64,000 bases of DNA. It comes from Alphaproteobacteria bacterium (lineage in GTDB: Bacteria > Pseudomonadota > Alphaproteobacteria > Rs-D84 > CASDRH01). Under the pieces are notes generated by a model, which had not been told where the DNA came from, did no database searches, and was given only the letters and a program-made list of their open reading frames with translations. Within the stretch, counting starts at the first letter, position 1. Each line of letters starts with the position of its first letter. Shown here one piece after another: positions 60,704-64,000 of this stretch. The stretch is taken from positions 87,587-151,586 of the forward strand of contig JAOASE010000010.1 of the NCBI GenBank assembly GCA_025210155.1, in the 5' to 3' direction. A program made the translations under genes and the position numbers.

Positions 60704-62910
60704 TTTGAGAAGCGGTCTGCAATCTTTATAGACTTCAACCCTCTCATAGCATGTAAAATCCTATTAAGATGATCTCTATTCTTAACCTCAATATCTACAT
60801 ACATTTCAACGAATGAATCCGACTTATAAAGTATCTTAACGTTACCCATATTACTTTCCATCTTAGAAAGCAACGAAGACACATCCATAAAGATTTTTTG
60901 ATAATCCGCAACCACAAAAATCCTAGCCTGATACGACTTCATAGGTATAGTATCCTCAGCCCAATTCAACGAAATCAATGAATTGTCATTTTCCTTAGCC
61001 AACACCTTACAATTAGCCCTATGAATTGCAATATCTTTCCCGGTATTTACAACTCCTACAATTGGCTCATCAGGAATAGGATAGCAACATTTAGAAAATG
61101 TAATAGGAATATCCATCAAGTTCTTCGACGTAGCTTTTTCCAAAGACGATAAGCTAGAAGAATTAAGCACGTTAATATTCTCTTCTAAATCCTTATCCTT
61201 AGAAAATTGTTTCATCTTTTTCTTAGTATCTTTAGTCTCAGGATAAATATATTGAAGAACAGTATCTACCTTCAAATTCCCAGCACCAATCTTCAAATAA
61301 ACATCTTCATGCGACGGATGCCCTAAAATAGTAGCATAAGAATCCACCTGCTTATCAGTCAACTTCAACTTATTATCACTAGCAACCCTAAACAACTTCG
61401 CTTTACCACTAGCAATAATCTCACCCTTCCTAGACTCAGTCAAATACTTCTTAATATAAGTCTTCGCCTTAGAAGTCTTCACAAACCTCAACCACTCATC
61501 AACAGGCTTCTGCTTAGAAGAAGTAATAATCTCAATACTATCACCAGTCTTCACAATATACTTAATATTCTTAGTAACCCTGTTAACCTTCGCAGCCAAA
61601 CAAGTGTTCCCTACCACCGAATGAATAGCATATGCAAAGTCCAAAACCGTAGCCCCTTCAGGCAGCGTAATCACATCCCCATTCGGAGTAAACGCAAACA
61701 CAGAATCCGAGAACAACGTCAGCTTAGCACTCTTCAACGCCTCTTCTCTATCCCAAGATTTCTTAACCGAATGAACAACATCCTTCACCCAAGCTAACTC
61801 TTTCCTATCCTTCTCACCAGTAGCACCTTCTTTATACAACCAATGCGCAGCGATACCATAATTAGCTACATCATCCATCTCCTTAGTCCTAATCTGTATC
61901 TCAATCATCTGGTTCTTAGCACCAAACACAACGGTATGCAACGACTGATAATCATTCGCCTTAGGAAAAGAAATATAATCCTTAAATCTACCCGGCACAG
62001 ACTTATACTCCGAGTGCAACACCCCTAACATCTTATAGCAATCTTCCACTGAATTCACAATAAACCTGAAGGCAACGATATCATAAATCTTATCGAACGA
62101 CACACCCTTCTTATTCATCTTCTGCCAAATAGAATAAGGAGACTTCTCCCTACCAACAATCTTACAATCCACATTATGCTTATTAGCCAACCCTTGCAGC
62201 TCATCAATAATATCTTTTATATAGCCCTGTCCACCTTCTCTAATATCTTCAAGATGTTTACAAATTTCATTAAAAGAATCCTCATAAAGCCACTTCACAC
62301 ATAGATTACCATACTCTATCTTCAGCTCTTCCATACCAATTCTTTCTGCAAGAGGGAAATACACTTCCAACGCCTGAAAAGCTTTTCTCTTTCTCTTCTC
62401 AGCAGGCAAATGCGCAAGAGTCCTCAACGAATGCAACCTATCAAACAACTTAATAATCAGCACCCTAATATCCACCGCCATAGCAAACAACAACTTCACA
62501 TAATTTCTAAGCTGCTTCTGCTCTTTCGACTTAAAATCAATATTAGTAATATTCGTCACACCCTTCACAATAAACGCAACATCATCACCAAACTTCTTCT
62601 TAATATCCACATTACTAGTATCAGTATCTTCCACTACGTCATGCAACAACGCCGCCATAATAGTAGTAATATCCATATGATAATCAGCAGCCAAATTAGC
62701 AATATACACTGGGTGGATAAAGTAAGGCTCACCACTTCTTCTATACTGCCCTTCATGCTTGTCATGAGCATACCAGAAAGCATCGGACAACAACTTCTCA
62801 TCATCCTTATCAAACATCAAATTATAGGCTTTAATTTTTCCTAATAATGTATTTAAATCTTTCTTAAAATCGAACTCTTGATTTACTTCTTGCTCTACTA
62901 CTTTTTGCAT
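60700..62910 (-). CDS. rsh: Bifunctional (p)ppGpp synthetase/hydrolase, RelA/SpoT family
   Basis: 736 aa. HD hydrolase domain (~35-185) with HDVVEDTDT and FDRLHSLRTL; synthetase domain (~240-350) with IVAFRFIVNSVEDCYKMLG and YQSLHTVVFG plus EIQIRT; TGS domain (~395-455; FTPNGDVITLPEGATVLDFAY); helical and CxC-type zinc region (FSKCCYPIPDEPIVG); C-terminal ACT domain. Both active sites appear intact, so it should make and degrade ppGpp. Single rsh gene, as usual in alphaproteobacteria. Preferred start ATG 62910 after AAAGGG. Confidence 0.96.
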   Translation of the reverse strand: MQKVVEQEVNQEFDFKKDLNTLLGKIKAYNLMFDKDDEKLLSDAFWYAHDKHEGQYRRSGEPYFIHPVYIANLAADYHMDITTIMAALLHDVVEDTDTSNVDIKKKFGDDVAFIVKGVTNITNIDFKSKEQKQLRNYVKLLFAMAVDIRVLIIKLFDRLHSLRTLAHLPAEKRKRKAFQALEVYFPLAERIGMEELKIEYGNLCVKWLYEDSFNEICKHLEDIREGGQGYIKDIIDELQGLANKHNVDCKIVGREKSPYSIWQKMNKKGVSFDKIYDIVAFRFIVNSVEDCYKMLGVLHSEYKSVPGRFKDYISFPKANDYQSLHTVVFGAKNQMIEIQIRTKEMDDVANYGIAAHWLYKEGATGEKDRKELAWVKDVVHSVKKSWDREEALKSAKLTLFSDSVFAFTPNGDVITLPEGATVLDFAYAIHSVVGNTCLAAKVNRVTKNIKYIVKTGDSIEIITSSKQKPVDEWLRFVKTSKAKTYIKKYLTESRKGEIIASGKAKLFRVASDNKLKLTDKQVDSYATILGHPSHEDVYLKIGAGNLKVDTVLQYIYPETKDTKKKMKQFSKDKDLEENINVLNSSSLSSLEKATSKNLMDIPITFSKCCYPIPDEPIVGVVNTGKDIAIHRANCKVLAKENDNSLISLNWAEDTIPMKSYQARIFVVADYQKIFMDVSSLLSKMESNMGNVKILYKSDSFVEMYVDIEVKNRDHLNRILHAMRGLKSIKIADRFSN

Positions 62911-63014
62911 CAACAATGACCCTTTCGAAACTATTTCAAATATCTTAATAATAAACTATACCCAATCTCTGCAAAATTACAAGAAAGAAAAACCCTCACC
63001 CAAACACTTTTTTC

Positions 63015-63042
63015 TTGACAAATATTTTATATATAATAATGT
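63015..63042 (+). promoter_or_regulatory. Promoter of the 194-aa gene
   Basis: Perfect TTGACA (63015-63020), 16-bp spacer, TAATGT; leader contains ATTTAAACCTATAA and no Shine-Dalgarno. Confidence 0.5.
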
Positions 63043-63081
63043 TTTGTTAAATAAAGTGAATAATTTAAACCTATAATACAT

Positions 63082-63666
63082 ATGAACAAAGCAAAACAAA
63101 AAAAGTTAGTCACCGCATATTTCAACAATGATGTAGACTATTTATCAGGGATTGAAGAATTAAAACAATTAGATTTGTTATCCTTCAGATTTAAAAGAAA
63201 GTTATTCTTTGAAAATCAGAAAATAACCAACGCTATTTTTCATCTTATAAAAGACAAAGAAGTTCTAAACGATTTTCTTCCAGAAATTTACAGATGGAGC
63301 CCAGATAAAATTAATAAGATTTTTATCACTAAAAACTCAGTAAACCCAGAAGGTTTAAAAAAGTTTTTACTTAAAAGTCCTTATGTTAGTATAAGAAGGT
63401 TATGTCTAGAAAACATAAACGATTTGCAAACCCTGGCTGAAATCAAAAGTGAATATCAAAACGCTGCTAAAATAAAAGGTAACGCAAAAAATAACATTTT
63501 AGAGCTAGTAGACGAAAAGATTTCCACGTTACAAAAGGATAAAAACATTGAATTACCTAAAGATGTAACATCAAAGGAAAACCTAAGTCTAGAAGACCTT
63601 TCACAGATAATAAACTCATTATCGAAGGAAGATAAGAAGAATTTATTAATGCTGTGTATAGACTAA
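63082..63666 (+). CDS. Hypothetical protein, 194 aa
   Basis: Starts MNKAKQKKLVTAYFNNDVDY. Helical, basic in the first half (FRFKRKLFFENQKITNAIFH), with a C-terminal segment SLEDLSQIINSLSKEDKKNL. Repeated helix pairs resemble HEAT/ARM-like packing, but no family is assigned. Own promoter and terminator (63675-63712). Confidence 0.6.
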   Translation: MNKAKQKKLVTAYFNNDVDYLSGIEELKQLDLLSFRFKRKLFFENQKITNAIFHLIKDKEVLNDFLPEIYRWSPDKINKIFITKNSVNPEGLKKFLLKSPYVSIRRLCLENINDLQTLAEIKSEYQNAAKIKGNAKNNILELVDEKISTLQKDKNIELPKDVTSKENLSLEDLSQIINSLSKEDKKNLLMLCID

Positions 63667-63674
63667 CAAAACAC

Positions 63675-63712
63675 AAGAAGCTTAGCCCCAAAAGGTTTAA
63701 GCTTCTTTTTTA
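63675..63712 (+). terminator. Terminator of the 194-aa gene
   Basis: AAGAAGCTTA...TAAGCTTCTT stem followed by TTTTATT. Confidence 0.75.
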
Positions 63713-63734
63713 TTCCTAAACAATTTCATTTATA

Positions 63735-63770
63735 TAAAAAAGAGGATTTTCACCCCCTCTTTTATTTAGC
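63735..63770 (-). terminator. Terminator of the right-edge gene
   Basis: AAAGAGGG...CCTCTTT stem followed by TTTATATAAATG on the minus strand. Confidence 0.6.
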
Positions 63771-63771
63771 C

Positions 63772-64000
63772 TTACTGAACTTCATCATTTTCAGATTTAC
63801 CTTTTTGCCTAAGCTTATTATCCTGATCACCCTTCAACTTATCAAACTCCTCGTCAATAGAATCTTTCTGTGCACTTTCAATAGCTCCAATCTGCTCAGA
63901 CTTTAAAACATTAATATATCCATAGTCATAAAGAACCTCAGCCACACCTTCTTTTTTACGAGACCCCAACCAATTACTTACTGTCGAATTACTCAAAACA
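63772..64000 (-). CDS. Partial CDS at the right edge
   Basis: C-terminal ~76 codons; the frame is open to the window end, so the start lies outside. Visible: NSTVSNWLGSRKKEGVAEVL, then YDYGYINVLKSEQIGAIESA and a charged, Gln/Lys/Asp-rich tail. The first part could be the end of a helix-turn-helix, but this is not enough to name it. Confidence 0.5.
   Translation of the reverse strand, partial: VLSNSTVSNWLGSRKKEGVAEVLYDYGYINVLKSEQIGAIESAQKDSIDEEFDKLKGDQDNKLRQKGKSENDEVQ

Overview
The window looks like the chromosome of an AT-rich alphaproteobacterium, probably an anaerobic, host-associated one. This is inferred from four things: the gene order rpmF-plsX-fabH-ihfA-merR, which is typical of alphaproteobacteria; an alphaproteobacterial type SOS operator (GTTC-N7-GTTC) in front of lexA; the leuS...lptE...holA and rnpA-yidD-yidC-engB neighbourhoods; and a single-chain pyruvate:ferredoxin oxidoreductase, an oxygen-sensitive enzyme. 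No rRNA, CRISPR array, integrase or transposase was seen. One tRNA (His) is present.

Layout. 1-4.4 kb: a degenerate inositol-monophosphatase relative, two small-operon partners and a large membrane-anchored coiled-coil protein. 4.5-5.9 kb: cysS. 6.0-9.2 kb: an unusual array of very small minus-strand transcription units, each with its own promoter and terminator; some encode 36-65 aa single-span membrane proteins and some appear non-coding. 9.5-13.1 kb: nifJ/por. 13.2-14.6 kb: three orphan genes. 14.8-19.3 kb: rpmF-plsX-fabH-HAD-ihfA-merR. 19.4-24.6 kb: two long acidic helical proteins and one small orphan. 24.8-30.2 kb: a glycosyltransferase, then rnpA, yidD, yidC, a MazG-like pyrophosphohydrolase and engB. 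30.2-38.8 kb: ruvC, an OmpA-like lipoprotein, a BaiN-like flavoprotein, a cysteine-rich secreted protein, a DsbA-like lipoprotein and a TrhP-like U32 protein. 38.9-41 kb: a DUF2806-like gene and about 1 kb without genes that contains a strong promoter. 41-47 kb: holA, an ASCH protein, lptE, an unknown membrane protein, a degenerate Nudix protein and leuS. 47.2-52.4 kb: an RND adaptor, a HAD hydrolase and an RND pump. 52.4-56.2 kb: an unknown, recA, lexA and tRNA-His. 56.5-62.9 kb: a large exported protein, an unknown, a TudS-like protein and a RelA/SpoT enzyme. 63-64 kb: an orphan and a partial gene.

The most striking feature is a superfamily of 45-130 bp imperfect palindromes found between genes. 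Outer, middle and core stems differ widely in sequence between copies, but paired positions change together. All copies whose asymmetric ends could be scored point the same way on the + strand, whatever the orientation of the neighbouring genes. Their right ends commonly abut a stop codon (minus-strand genes) or a Shine-Dalgarno sequence (plus-strand genes). I do not recognise this family.

A second theme is two classes of translation start. Housekeeping genes carry AAGGAG-type Shine-Dalgarno sequences. The small accessory genes have good sigma70-type promoters but no Shine-Dalgarno, and several have a (T/A)AAACC motif in the leader.
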